A stretch of DNA of 64,000 nt from contig CM061097.1 of the NCBI GenBank assembly GCA_030770545.1, forward strand, positions 3,224,501 through 3,288,500. Direction: 5' to 3'. The translations under genes and the position numbers were made by a program. The number at the start of each line of letters is the position of its first letter. Position 1 is the stretch's first letter. The notes under the pieces are model-generated. The model worked only from the letters and a program-made list of their open reading frames with translations, made no database searches and had not been told where the DNA came from. The stretch is from Macropodus opercularis. Lineage: Eukaryota; Chordata; Actinopteri; Anabantiformes; Osphronemidae. Of this stretch, positions 12,801 through 25,616 are shown piece by piece.

Positions 12801-15800
12801 TTTGCTTAGTTATTCATTTAATTATTTTCTTGTTATTTAATATCTCATGTTTGATTCAGTGACTGTGAACAATAACTTGTTAAAAGGTGTAGTTATGTGG
12901 CAAATTACAGGTTTTATTCAACCACAGTGCAGCGCATACATCAACGTCCACAATAGTACAAGAGAAGATGAGGAATTTAAAGAAAACAGAGAGGAGTAAA
13001 TGAGGAGCACACTTCCTCTGCCACCGTTTCACAATATGCACGTTTGATAATTATGATGACACAAGCAGGCACAAATTTAGTTCTATCCTTTGAGAAATCA
13101 CTGCAGTTTGATTTTTATCTTTGCAATTATAGATAGCAAAGGCCTGACAAATAATTGCCTTGATTTTTTTTTTTTTCTCCCTGTGTTGTTGCACAGAAAA
13201 TCAACCTTGAGATGAACAGAAGGAGATGAGTGTTCCTAAAAATGGCTTTTCTGATATCAAGCAAGCAGCAGGGTTCCCTTTCCCCTCACGTACACTTGAA
13301 TTGATTAGTACTCTGGCTGAGGGCATATTCAACATGTCTGCCCCCTGCAAGGCTGCTCTACCCTGTTGATCACTGGCTCATACATGTGCTTCCTCTGCTC
13401 TCTCTCTCCTCAGGAAGCTCCTGTGGGGCACTGAGGCTTTGATTGACTGGCGGCCAAGTCCACAGGACGCCTCTATTATTATCATCTCTACCTCGGCAGA
13501 GGGGCGGGGGGCTAAGTCCAGGGGGTCTGGCCGACAGCCCCTGCTTTGTGTGCCCAATAGTCAATTAGAGGCAGCGCACTGCCGGAGACGAGTGGGATGC
13601 AGGGTTAATTGCAGAGGACCAAACAGCTGGCTCTATCAGGGCCTATTGTGTTTGCAGCAGTTGTCACGGCAATTGAGGCCTGGCTGTAATCGCTGACTAA
13701 TCAGCCCTGTGCCAGATGACACCTCCATTAGCACAAGGCAGGTATTGTTCAGGACGCAAAGCTGCCTCTGGCCTCCCCCCCGCCTGCCCGTCCTTTCGCA
13801 GAAGGTTGACGGAGGTGGGGAGAGGATGTCATAGACCCTGATCCTATCTTCTAAGATCTGAACAATAGCTTCAGGTCAAGGGTTCCTCCGTGGAACAATG
13901 GGGGTTGAGTCGTCCCCCCTTTTGGCTGCAACACATTTGACAGGTCAAACTTTTTCCAAGCTGAGTGATTCTGACATGAAGGGTTTGAGCACTGTTTTAG
14001 CTATTAATTATTAATTTGAAGAACTTCTTCACAACTAAGTCAAAGAAAAAGCCCATTAGTGGTGGCATGTGGTACAAAAATATGAATTCAAAGGCATCTG
14101 CATAATTGTAGGATCCTAAATTTAAGTCCTGTAGGGATTCTTCGTTAGCGTCCCCTCCAAAGGATAAAAAAACTTAACATACATAGCTACATATGGTACA
14201 AACGTAAGTGCAGCAGCTAATGTCTCATTTAACAGGGACTGTCGCTCTCAGGGGAAATGGCTCCAAGTGCACAAGGCTAATGCTGGACTGAAGTTGACCC
14301 CGTGTTTTCTTTCATCTTGCTTCATCTTCTTTGGCCTAACCTCGTCACAGATCGCAGTGTTTGTTTGCCCAGAGTTAATGTGTATTATGCACCCGTTGTT
14401 CTGTGAAAACTTAATTGCAGTTCAACTCAACAGTCCTCTCCCTTCATCTAAACAAGCAGCCCCCCCCCCACGCACCAACGTACATGGTCAAAAGGGATCA
14501 AAGCCTGCAGCGAGTAGGCCCGGGCGCGCAGGAGTGAGTGAGGAAACGCAGAGAGCTTTTGATGTGTGTGAGCGTTTTCTCCACTAATAAGAAGACTCCA
14601 ACTTCTCCAACCTGCTCATAATTATAGAACACTTGGAACACTAATAAATGGGGGAAAGTGCATTTCAGGCAGTTCTCTCAGACTTATTCATTTAAACCTC
14701 TAATTAAAATGCAAAGCATTCTCATGGTCCTCTGGATTTGCTGCTGCACTCTCACACAGCCTCTGACTCCATATATCCTCTCCTCTTTTCCCCCACCACC
14801 CCTTTCCACCTCACCTAACTCCCTGCTCTCATACTTTCTCTGTCTGCAGTTGCTTCTTGTGATCAACACAATTTGACCTCTCACTTGGAAGAAGTGCACA
14901 GAATTTAATGGATTTTTTACAGTCTAATCTAACCAGTTCGCTCTTTATTGCTGTTTTGTACCCAGTGGACCTCATCTTTACCAGGCCTCCCCCTCCGCTG
15001 CCTCCTCCACCCTCACACCAAGAAAATTAGTTCATCAGAATTCAAAATGTACTGCTGGCTAATTAAAGTAGTGTTAATTGAGTGTTCAGAATTGGGTACC
15101 CCCTTCTACACACATGCATGCATATACACAAGCGCGCACACAATCACGATGACAGCGCCGGGTACACCAAGGACGTTGCGCTTGGGGAGTTTCATGCCAA
15201 TCAAAAATGGAGAGAAAGGGGAGTGCCCATCCTCCAAGTGAAATGGGATTTCTAGATCATATCATGGACTGCTGCAGCTCAGTCCGGCTCTGTGCTGCCA
15301 TGTTATCCAATCCGAGCCTCGCTATCTCTGTCTGACCGCTGGAGAGTGCAGCGCTGCGCAGATAGCCTCTCTCACTGCGTGCGTCGTGCTAATGAGGGGT
15401 GGCATTTAGAGATGTGCTGCTCTGACACATGGGCATTGTGTGCCAGGCACTGGGTGATTAAGGACGAAGGTCAGCCCATTAATTGCCTCCCTGCCATCTC
15501 TGCTCCCTGGCGCGTGATCTCTCAGAACTAATGCATGTGTTTGCCTCCGCTTTTATCTCATCTCCAGTGCAGTTCAGTCATATGCTTGCTTTGTTTACAT
15601 TCCTTTTATGTGAAAGTGCTGTTTTCTTACCGATAAATCTCTGCTAGCCCAGGTTTCCCCGTTCATTTACTATGAACTATTCCGTGTGCCTGTGACTGTA
15701 CATAGCCTCCTGCTCTCAGGAAGGGAAAAAGCATATTCTTCCATCCCCAGGGGAAATAATTAATCCTTACAAGGCTGTCGCATGTCGAAATGAAGCAAGT

Positions 15801-18800
15801 GTGAAGCATTTAGCCCAGGAGGCATTGCAGGCTGTCGCCCGCACAGGCACCTGTTGTTGTCCCTGCCCTACATTTCATGAGAGAGCTGTGAGCAGAGGAT
15901 AACAACATGCTCCACTGATGGCAAATGAGACACACAACTGCCGATGCAGTTTTGGAGTGTGTGTTTATTTTTACTTGTTTTCGTGCATTGTGTCTGCAGA
16001 GTGTGCACAGGTGCAGGAAACCCCCAACCTTACGAGGAGGTGAGGGTTCGCACAAAGGAGGCAGTGATGGCCGTGGATGTTTATCAGCTAGTACCATCTG
16101 TATGCTGCTGCTCAGAGCTATGATCTACTGCGCCCCAAACCAATAAGTCACGGGGCGCCGGCCGAAAAACGGACCCTCTCATTTAACCTCCATGTCCTCA
16201 CTTATAGACTTACTGCTCTGGAGGAGCGGGATGTGGAGGCCCTGCACATCAGACACACAGTGTGCATAACAGTGCGTGTATGAGATTGAAATTTCTTTAA
16301 GGTTTGTGGCCATACTTACTGTAATCAACTTTGCTATAAAATTTATACCATGGAAGTTTTTAAAGAGGAAGCTGGAATCAGAAGCATCCAGATGCTCATT
16401 TGCCTCCTCCTCCTTCTCTTCCTCCTTTTTGCCTGTGGGTTCTAATAACCGGAAGCCTTTGTGGAGCCGAGATGGGTTTTGTAGGCCTGAAAGGCTTCTA
16501 ATCCCTGTGGCCTGTGAAGTGTGAAACCCTTTGATGCCAGGTTGATGTGCCAAAGGCTCAGCCTATTGACAAACAAGGGCCAAGCTGGGAAAAGACGGAG
16601 GGAGAGGGCTTTCTCCTCCTGCTCAGAAGAAATGCGGGCTCAGGCATGGAAAATATGGACTCAGTCAGTGAGAAGGAATAGAATTAGCCACCCTTTAATG
16701 AATTTCCTGGCTGTTTTTATAGTTTTTTTCCCTCATGTGGCAGTAATTAGGTGGAATGATGGGCATATTGCAGCTGGGAGCTTGTAGGGGCGGCAGGGCA
16801 CGGGCCCTTGATATGCCTGAAAGCCAAGTATCTTTCCTCATTTAGACCATGTGATGATCAAAGATGTTTTTTTCTGCCCTCGTGTAAAGAAGATCAGAAA
16901 AAAAATGCTACCATTCCATTTGCATGTGGACCAGCAATGTGCTTTCAAATGAGCATGTTATTTCTCCTCTGAGCAAATGAAACAAGTCTTCTGTCAGTTT
17001 TCCACTACAAGTCACAACATCAAAGCAAATGGCAGCGCTGTCACCAGGGAAGCAGAGCTTTGCCTCAGTAAGGCTGGTTAGATCTCAGATAGACTGGCCT
17101 GGCACACTCAGCCGAGCCCATTAGGATGGCACCAGGCGTCCGCGTTCAGATTTAAAAGAAGCCACAATTACCAAGCTATTATTACCGGTTTCAGTTCTAA
17201 TTTGAAGAACGGTGTTGCGTGTGCACAAAGTACGTTGTGCGCAGGACGAAGCAAACTGACTGGAAAAGGTCTGCACTAAATTTGGGGATATATTCACAGT
17301 CTCTTGCCTAATTTATTTTTTTATGATATGGATCTTGTAGATTTAATCATTTTCACAGTTGGAGACCCATAGGGTTGTTTAAATGAACTCCCCATGCTAC
17401 CTGTAATGGGAGCAAAGAAATGAGAATTGTGACTACTTGGCTGTGGAGTCTCTTTAAAATGATTTTGCAATCGGAAAGGAAATGGAGTGAGTCGTAGTCA
17501 CAGGCTGCACCCTGCAGACTCCTTAGGTCGACAGGACATTTGCTGACGACACTGTTATGGCAGTTAATTTTTGTACGTTTTGTTAGCTTTTGCATAAAAA
17601 TGTCATTTTTGAAGGGGTTGCAAGTCATTTCTGGCAGCTGATATATTGCTTGTAAATTGAGTTCTTTTCCCAACCCCCAACCCTTTTTGTTGCACTGAGC
17701 TAAGTAGCCATGAAATTGCCTGAATAATGTCGTTTAAATCCAATCTCACCGCGGCCCCTCACCTCCATGCCCAGCCTGCAAAACAATGACACATGGTGGG
17801 GTTTTTAGAAATTGCCATTTTCCTGTTTGCCACCTCAATTCACAATGGCCAAGCCTTGGCTCATTGAGCGAGGACCATTGCTGCTCTCACTCACTGCATT
17901 CACTGCTGAATTGAATTTTGGAATTGGAGTGGTTTCATATGGCAAACAGTATGGAGAATTTGCATGTGCATTTATAGTCGCGTTGTGATGGCGGTGCCCA
18001 TCTTCCTGCTGTCTGTTCTATTGTGCACTGATTTGTACCACATTGTACCATAACATACACACCAAATATTTATTACTGAAATGTTTCGCGATCATACGAC
18101 AGCGAAGCAACGTCATGTCTCAGTTTGAGTATAGTTCATCTAACCAGCTGCTAATTCCTCATAAGTGTTGAATTAGTTTTTAGGGTATTTTGCTGGCTCC
18201 TGGATAGAATAAATGTGGAAAGTCTGTGGCCAAGGGAAAGAACCAGTAAGTGATACCACTTATAAATCTCAAATGTGCCACTGCAATTAAACAAGCCTTT
18301 GTTCCCTCCCCTTCATCCTCCTTGCCTAGTATCCAAGGCTAACCCAATTCAAGGCTAAAGAGAGTCCGAATTAATTTCACAATGCACTGATTTAACAGCG
18401 CCTAAGGTAAAGGGCTTTGACAGAATGAGTTTTAAAAAAGATCCATTTGTCTAGGGATGAACTTCCACAGGAGAGTGTGAAAATGAGATGGAAAGAAACC
18501 TCAAACAGAGGAGGGTATTGAGGGAACATATAGTGAATGAAGCCCTGATTTACAATTCGCCAGCTGTGTTTGGATTGTTCAGCAATGTTTGCATCTGGAT
18601 TTATTCACCTGCTCTTGTAGAAACACTGACATTTTCTTGAGCTTAGATGTAGCCTCTCTAATGCTGCCAGGTTTACTTTTGCTGCAGTGTTGTGGTTATT
18701 GCAAGTGAGTGATAGATCTGACATTATGTCTTCCATCACTAAAACTACTAGTCTGCGATTTTATTCTTCTCCACACGTAGCTTTCTGCTTTTTAAAAAAG

Positions 18801-19670
18801 AAAGATATGAGTCGTTTCTTTAACTCATACTTTCTCTGTGTTTTTCTTGCAGGTGAGCTGGTGGTGCCCTTACAGTCCCCACGTTACCCTACAGCGGCAG
18901 AACTTGATGCCTATGCTCAGAAGACAGCCAACAGCCCTCTGTCCATCAAGATCTTCCCCACTAACATCAGGGTTCCTCAGCATAAGCACCTTAACCGGAC
19001 TGTTAATGGATATGACACCACAGGGCAGCGCTATAGTCCCTACCCACACCTCCACACAGGGGGCTACCAGGGCCTGCTCGCCATCGTCAAGGCTTCCTCC
19101 TCCTCGTCATCATCCACCTCCACCTTTATCTCTTCAAAAGGTGTTCTCAAGAACTCAGAAGGCAGACGGACTAAGCTCTCTCCTGCCCACATAGCTGTGG
19201 CCCCATATCCACCCCCTAGTAGTAGCACTTTAGCCAGTGGCCATGGCCAAATGGTATACCACAATGGGCCCTCAAAGCCTCCAGAAGGCCCTGGCTTGTC
19301 GGTCCCCCCGAACGTCACTGTAGCTGGCTCAGTGATTCCTGTAACAGGGGGCCGAGGCCTCGCCTTGCCCACGCAGTCAAACCTCCCCTCCATCCAGAGC
19401 ATCATCTACCAGATCAACCAGCATTGCCAAGCCCAGGCTCTGCAGCAGGTGTGTCAAGGGGCTGCCACCGCACCATCAAATTCCAGCCCCATCAAACAGG
19501 GCACGACTGTCATGGGGGTCTCTTCTAGCTCCTCAGGTGGAGGTTATGTGGTCGGAATGGGTCCCCAGGCTAACATGGTGTACGCAGGACCCGGGTTGCC
19601 GGCTCAGAATGCAGAGGCGATGAAGAGCGGCGTGTATGCAGAAGGTATGGACTATATCCTTTGGCAGAAA

Positions 19671-19709
<39 letters not shown>

Positions 19710-20318
19710 GCTGTGCTCCGCATGTACAGCGGAGGTAGCGGAGGAGGGGGCGCCATCAGCAAGTCCCCTGAAACCTGTGTTCCAGGGGGAGGGTTAATGG
19801 CAGCCCAAGTGTCCTCCTCATCCTCAAGACCGTACCATCTGACCGCCAGCGCCAGCGGAGGAGGTGGGCTCGACAAAGTCAGCTCTTCCCCTTTGAACTG
19901 CGTCGGCATGCATGGAAATTTCTCAGTGGGTCAATACTTTGCTCCGCCATGGAACAGTGTGTTGGTGACACCCGACAGTGACTGCTACAACCCCCAGGAG
20001 CTTTTAGGAACCTCCACGGGAGGGCCGGCCACAGGGCACAGAGAGATGGGCTACCCTCACCACCATCACCATTACCACCACCACCATCATCACCCTGCTA
20101 TAGACAGCGGGGGAGGTTTGTGCTGCAGCCTGCCCAGCAAGAGCTTGTGCAATACATCTGTGCTGAGCAGCAGCTTGCAGTCTTTGGAGTACCTGATCAA
20201 CGACATCCACCCACCCTGCATCAAGGAGCAGATGCTTGGCAAAGGCTACGAGACTGTGTCTGTGCCTCGTCTGTTAGACCACCAGCATGCACACATCCGC
20301 CTCCCTGTTTACAGATAG
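3780..20318 (+). CDS. fam222a: fam222a, two coding exons, 520 aa (aggregatin-like protein)
   Basis: Coding exons are 3780-3876 (97 nt) and 18853-20318, separated by a 15-kb GT-AG intron. The donor is GTAAGT at 3877 and the acceptor AG at 18851-18852. The split codon t|gt restores a Cys, giving GRKCEL, which matches RKCE at the same point of human FAM222A (452 aa, from memory). The conserved N-terminal block, with SPLSIKIFPTNIRVPQHKHL, and the C-terminal 60 residues (461-520), which end HIRLPVYR, are nearly identical to human. The middle is low complexity: Ser runs, 13 Gln at 306-318 and a His-rich run at 435-446. The human protein is reported as aggregatin, which associates with amyloid-beta; its normal role is unclear. 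No membrane segment or enzyme motif is visible. The gene is convergent with trpv4. Confidence 0.95.
3877..18852 (+). other. fam222a: 15-kb intron of fam222a, probable regulatory content
   Basis: No exon of another gene is recognisable in this stretch. The longest open frames (for example 8198-8743) have no familiar motifs and overlap other frames. Much of the intron is of even composition with homeodomain-type TAATTA/TTAATTA cores (for example near 12128-12137, 13604 and 15060-15080) and few repeats. That is how conserved noncoding elements look, but conservation cannot be tested from one sequence. Confidence 0.5.
9598..9621. repeat. (CTCCT)n short tandem repeat
   Basis: About five copies of a pyrimidine pentamer within the fam222a intron; no other function is visible. 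Confidence 0.8.
18853..20318 (+). CDS. fam222a: fam222a coding exon 2 (terminal exon)
   Basis: This exon holds about 94 % of the protein. The frame is open back to 18687, but sequence before 18853 is intron: the pyrimidine run ending CTTGCAG at 18846-18852 is the acceptor, and the upstream residues have no resemblance to the family. The stop TAG is at 20316-20318. Single large 3' coding exons are the rule in this family. Confidence 0.95.
19671..19709 (+). repeat. fam222a: Coding CAG/CAA tract, 13 glutamines in Fam222a
   Basis: Thirteen consecutive Gln codons (eight CAG and five CAA), codons 306-318, directly after the conserved DYILWQK. The mixture of CAG and CAA suggests a fairly stable tract selected at protein level rather than a pure expanding triplet. 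The human protein, from memory, has a poly-proline stretch at the same point. Confidence 0.9.
20058..20093 (+). repeat. fam222a: Coding His-rich tract (5 His, Tyr, 6 His) in Fam222a
   Basis: Eleven His codons interrupted by one Tyr, codons 435-446, using both CAC and CAT. It lies between the conserved SDCYNP region and the conserved C-terminal block. I do not recall an equivalent in human FAM222A. Such tracts can bind metal ions or target proteins to nuclear speckles, but no specific role is shown here. Confidence 0.9.
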
Positions 20319-21310
20319 AGGGGCAAGAAGAGGAGGAAACAAATGGAGAATTGTGGATTTGTGAAGAACACGAAGTTGCAGCAGAGTTGTTTTCGGGGCT
20401 TGCAGAGCTGTCGCCGGTGGCACTGTTTTAACCTGTGTGGGAGCTTAGAAAAGAGCGGTTGTTGTGCTGTGTGACCTGAGGTTTGGTGGTTTCAAGGTCC
20501 CCAATATGAGCAGTGTCATTGCCAGTGGGAGAGAAAAGGGATTTCAAGATTCTCCAGATGTTCCGTTGTGTGGTTTGCCAATAGGAATTTTGGATTGGTT
20601 TATTTCTTTTATTTGTTGTTTTACTTGCCTGAACTTTTTTGAGGAGAATCATAGCTTGACATGAAGCGCATCCGCCACTTATGTCCCCCTTCCAAATACT
20701 ACAAGGACGAAGCTACTGTGTAGGTTGTCACTGAAATGGCCTTAAAGGGCCAAACATTTAGGGCTGCCTCAAAATTCAATCCTCTGAAACAGTGCACACA
20801 GAAACATAAACACACAAGTACGACAATGTGCTGATACAAGAGCAAAAGAAGATCTTAGGCAGTACTCGGGTTTTTACAAGGATCATATGGTCGAATTAAA
20901 AGGGTAGACAAATATTAGGTATTATTGCTGTTATAATTGATACGTAAATTGCACTGCTTGAATCTTTCTTGTTAATTTTGAAGTTTGGAATTGGGTAGTT
21001 TGGATATGATATATTTAAGAAACTTGGAAAAACTTGAACCTATTTTTCGTTGTTTTATATATTTGTAGGTATAATATATGCATTGGCTGCTATGGGGAAA
21101 AGTGTCTCAAATGCTTTTTTTTAATTTAATTATGTTTTATTTGTAACTTCAGTTTCAATGATTTAATAATTTCTCCTAAAGCTGATGTGCAGTTTCTTAT
21201 GTCCTGGTGTGAGGCATAGTCGCTGCTTTGGTTCTGTAAGAACCTAGTCGGGAGCTCTTTTTTCCTAACCAACACTGGAATCTACAATAAATCTTGAAAT
21301 ACTTATTTAA
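20319..21310 (+). other. fam222a: Probable 3' UTR of fam222a
   Basis: AT-rich, non-coding sequence immediately after the stop codon, ending about 20 bases past a consensus AATAAA. The length of about 1 kb is plausible for this gene. A longer form reaching a second signal near 25611 is possible. Confidence 0.55.
21286..21291 (+). terminator. fam222a: Candidate fam222a poly(A) signal AATAAA
   Basis: The first AATAAA after the fam222a stop, about 970 bases downstream and followed by A-rich then T-rich sequence. The position fits the expected 3' UTR length; use is inferred. Confidence 0.5.
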
Positions 21311-24300
21311 AAAAACCTTGCAAAAAAATACAAGAAAAAGAAATGTTACAATGAAGAATGTGATTGGGAGGTTATCTGCATAACCTTACGTGTATGTCAA
21401 TGCGTGTATGTGGCTGAGTGCATGCGCGTGCGTGCATTTTAGTTTGTGTTCTTCAAAATCCTCAGACTTTTTTTTTATTGTAATCATACGATTTCTACTA
21501 TGAAGACTGAAAAATGAATTCAACAATACCAACAAAAACATATCTGAATAACGTACAGGTCTGTTGTAAACCTCGATCTGTTTATTGGAGGCTTTAGATA
21601 TTCTCCAGAGCTGGAGATCAGGTTCTCACACAGCTCCTTTATAACTAGTTTTCATGCCATCAGGTGTGATCATAGTGAGCGAGAGTGGTGGACACACATC
21701 TATAAAGCCTATTTTTGAGGTGCGGATCTCCTCTAATACTGCAAAAAAAAACAGAACCACACAAAATGAAAACAATCATGTCCTGTCCTCTGGTGTCAGA
21801 TGAAATGAGACGACCCTCACAGCTTCTCCTTCAGCCCCCGGTTGGGCTGCGTTTAGCCCCAGCCAGTCTTAACTTGATAATTCAGAGCAGTGAAATATTT
21901 ATTATGACTGTGAGATTCCCTTGAATGTACTGCACTTAAATTACTGCAATGTTTTATTGCCTTGTGGGACTCGAGTGAAAGAGAAAAATTGGATCAGTGC
22001 AGCAGTCCTCTGGTCTTAAATTAGCATTTCTTTTGTCAGTCAAATTTCAATGGTAAATTGAATTTATTAAGTGGAGAGAGAGCTGGAGCTTTGTTGTGGG
22101 GGAAAAACTGGCATCAGTCTAGATTTATGAAGTGCAATTATTATGACTGTATTAACATTTTTTCTCTGAGCTTACACCAAAAAAATGTAAACTACAGTTG
22201 TCAATACATTCCCAATGTACCACATCCCTAATCCCTATCCTTTCATTTTGTTTTGAGGTGTAAAATAAATTTCTTTAAGAATATATTCAGAGGCCAGATC
22301 TTGGCTTTGAAGTCTGTCATTATTTTCTATCTTATGTCATCTGAAGTTGGAGGGAAATTGGCCCCTGTATAATCCAGAGTTAGGGTGATTCTCTGCCTCT
22401 CACAAATCTTCATCTAATTGATCACCCTGTACACGTTGGCCATCCAAAGGAAACGAGCAGACAGCTTTGTTGGACAAAGCAAATAATTTCGCTGTTAAAT
22501 AACAAGCGCCTCATAAATAGACCTTTTAACGCCGAGCCTTAAACTGTGTTCATAGACATGCCACTGTCTGTGAAGGCTGACAAATACTCCAGTCTAGAGA
22601 ATACCAAGCCTCTTGGCTTAAATTTGCACAGTAAGCCTCCTTAACATTCCAGTGAAAAATTTTTCATGTTGTTTCAACAGCTTAATACCCCGGCCACAGT
22701 CTGATTCCAGCATATTTTCTGTCTTGTAGAAATATTTTGACAGATTTGCAGATACATCCCATCTCTAAATCCCCTCCGTTTGGCTTTTGCATCCAAGCAT
22801 TAAACCCTGTCACATGATGTTGAAGTGAAGAGGAGATACTGGAGGCGCTGGAGTTTCTGGTGTCTGGCCTTTCCCACCAGTGGAGGTTTGAGGCACCAGG
22901 CATCTCTGCTAATGGGAATATTGGGTGACGCTTGGCTGCTGGACGCTGCCAGCGGAGGGTATTTATTCAGTCAAAGACTTGAAATCAAACCCCTTTTCAA
23001 ATAGCAACGGATTTCATGTTAGGTACTGAGAGGAATTTGCCCCTTTGAGCCAAGTTCAACGGAATAAAGCAGGAAAAGGACCTGGTTATTTTTGATCAAC
23101 AATGCACCGTATGAAAACTGTTTTAATTAAATATGAGGCGGTATTTAATACTTTTACCATCCTGCCTTTGTGGCTGCTTTGTCTACTGTACAGGCTCCAA
23201 ACTGTCTGCCCCCTGGTCCTTTACACACATTAATGAGCTCCTATTGATGGGATGCATCTCAGCCCTGCAACTCAGGTCCCTTCCACTATTCCCGATTTGG
23301 ACAATGGACGCTTAGCCTATATTAGTATAATAGAATTAAATTTCAAATAGATTTGTGCCTGAGCTGATCCATGCACAGCTCACTCAGCTGCAGAGGCAGA
23401 GTGGCATATGGCATGTCATTATCTAAGCCCAGCCCCCCCCCGTCCAAGGCCAGCAGGGTTCAGCAGTGCTTAAACAAACTGAAGGTTAGGACTGGCTGGC
23501 TGGCGTTGAAGGGGAGGACAGCAGGGTTTGTGGGGGGGGGGCTAAATCACAGCCTCCACAGCGTCTCGGAGGGCCTCAGCACCGCACCATGGCGCCTGGG
23601 CTCAGAGGCCTGCTTTAAAAGCTGGGCTGTGTTTGATCGAGGGGATTTGTTTTCTGTTGGATTATACATGGTTGCTCCCTGCCTGGCTGAGGGGCCTTGT
23701 GCAATGTGACAGATCTCAGCAAAAAAAGAAAGATACAGAGAGGGATTTTGGGGTCAGAGAAGCCTCGAAGCATCAGTAATCAGGATAATTGCCATGTTCC
23801 TAGTGCTGGTTTCAGCCTCCCCTCGTTGGCTCTATGGCCTCATATTTAAATTCTCAGTCTGAAAAGAAATTACCTTTCTCTGTGAAAAACTTGTTGTGCC
23901 TCCGTTTACTCAGTCGCTGGTGGGTAATACCTCTATTTGCAATCCAAAGTTCTTTTGGAACAACACTGGAAAAAAAATACTGTTCCAAGCAAAATGCCCA
24001 GGACGTGATAAATTAGACCATCCACACCTCATCTGAAAAGGACATTTAGATCTATAACTTATCTCTGTGACTACAGACTATTGACTGTTAACAGGTTTTC
24101 AAGGGCAATGAGACACTCACAAGGATGGCCGGAGGGCAAAGTGGAGGGGAATTGACTAATGCTGGTTGTAAAAATCCCTTAGTAAATCCCAATAAGTCCA
24201 TGAAGACCTTTACCCGGTGCAAAGGTCTAGCCGCATATTATGCACCTTAAATACTGCTGAGACGGAAGGAGAGCGGATGGAGCTGTTCAAAGCAGCGCTT

Positions 24301-25610
24301 CCACGTTCAGAGAGGGGACAGGAGGGGAGCTGTGGTTAGAAAAAATAAAGGCAGCTGCTCTCTCTGTAGAGTCTTGGCTGTGCTTCTCTAGCCTACAGAT
24401 GACAGAGGGGGTTGGAGGGGGGTTAACGGCCCCTCCACGACGCTTTGGTCAACCTCAGTCATGTCCCCTGGCTGCCCTTGGGCCCCTGGGGCTCCCATCT
24501 CTGAGACCTTCCCAGCGTCTCCTCTTAACGTCTAAGATAAAGTCACGAGGCCAGTCCTTTCTATTTGGCTCCTAGCAAGCAAGAAAAGACTTTAATCAAT
24601 AATTCAGGTGATCCTGAGGCTTTTATAGTTATCCCACCAGCCTTATACCTGCATCGTACAATATCGTTAAAGGATTTGCTCGTTGGACGCTTTGCCATCT
24701 CTTTAGCGCTAATGGACAGGGCTAGACGGGTCACACCACTGGGTAGAAATGTTTTTAGATTTAAATGCGAAAAATCTTTCTTCCAAATGCACAAACCCTG
24801 AACCTTTTCCTGAAAGGCGATGCAGCTGGTTGTAATTCCAGGAGCTTACTGTGTTTTATTTCTTCTGCATCACAAGACATGTATGTTCAGCTGAAAAAGC
24901 TTATGGCCCTCAAATATTCATCAAGTTTATGTGGTGGGTATATTGCTATATCCAATCTAAACACAAAAGTCTGGGGATTTTGCTTTTCTTAAATCCTGTT
25001 TTCTTTTACTGTTTGCGTGGCTCTCAGAATGTTCCTGTGGACAAACAGGGCTGTTTTTTCCCGAATGATCTCAAATGCACCAATGCTGCCAAAGTCTAAG
25101 GGTGCCACAACCTTGAGAAAATAATATATATGGAAATGGGAAATCTATAAAGCATCTCTCTTATTGTTCTCCCTGCAGTGTTGTATTTATGTTTAAAAAT
25201 GATTTTGTCTCCTCAGGATGAAAAAATGTAAAGAATACCTTGCTTTTTTGAAAATGATAATATATGAGTCTTAGATTTCGAAATAAGAAGTCTGAATATT
25301 AAAAAAAAGCTGTAAAATCCTTTAGCCGTGGGGTTTTCAACTTTTGAATGTGCCTACAGCCAAGCATCCCAGTGATTGCTTACCTTCAACCCCCTCCAGT
25401 TCTGCAATCTTCCCCTAATCTCCCCACAACCATCATCTTCAATTTGCTGAAACTGCCACTGTCCCCCCTCCATCCCAACAACCACAGTAGATATTTTTGT
25501 CTGTTCCTTGCTGTTTGTCAATCTCAGGACTGAAATTTCTTTATTTTAATGTTGATGGTTAGTTTTCATTTGACCTCTCCTCTCTTATGTATTATTGTTT
25601 GACATAAGTA

Positions 25611-25616
25611 AATAAA
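25611..25616 (+). terminator. Possible distal poly(A) signal
   Basis: An AATAAA followed within about 40 bases by T/GT-rich sequence. It could end a long fam222a transcript or be chance in AT-rich DNA. Confidence 0.25.

Noticed and set aside
18687..18852. N-terminal extension of the large fam222a frame starting MLWLLQVSDRSD
   Set aside because: This is intron read-through. A clear acceptor at 18851-18852 and the matching phase and residues from the 3780 exon show the real junction.
19064..20210. Antisense frames over the fam222a large exon, including a Cys run
   Set aside because: They are reverse-strand readings of Ser, Gln and His tracts; the sense protein is clearly conserved.
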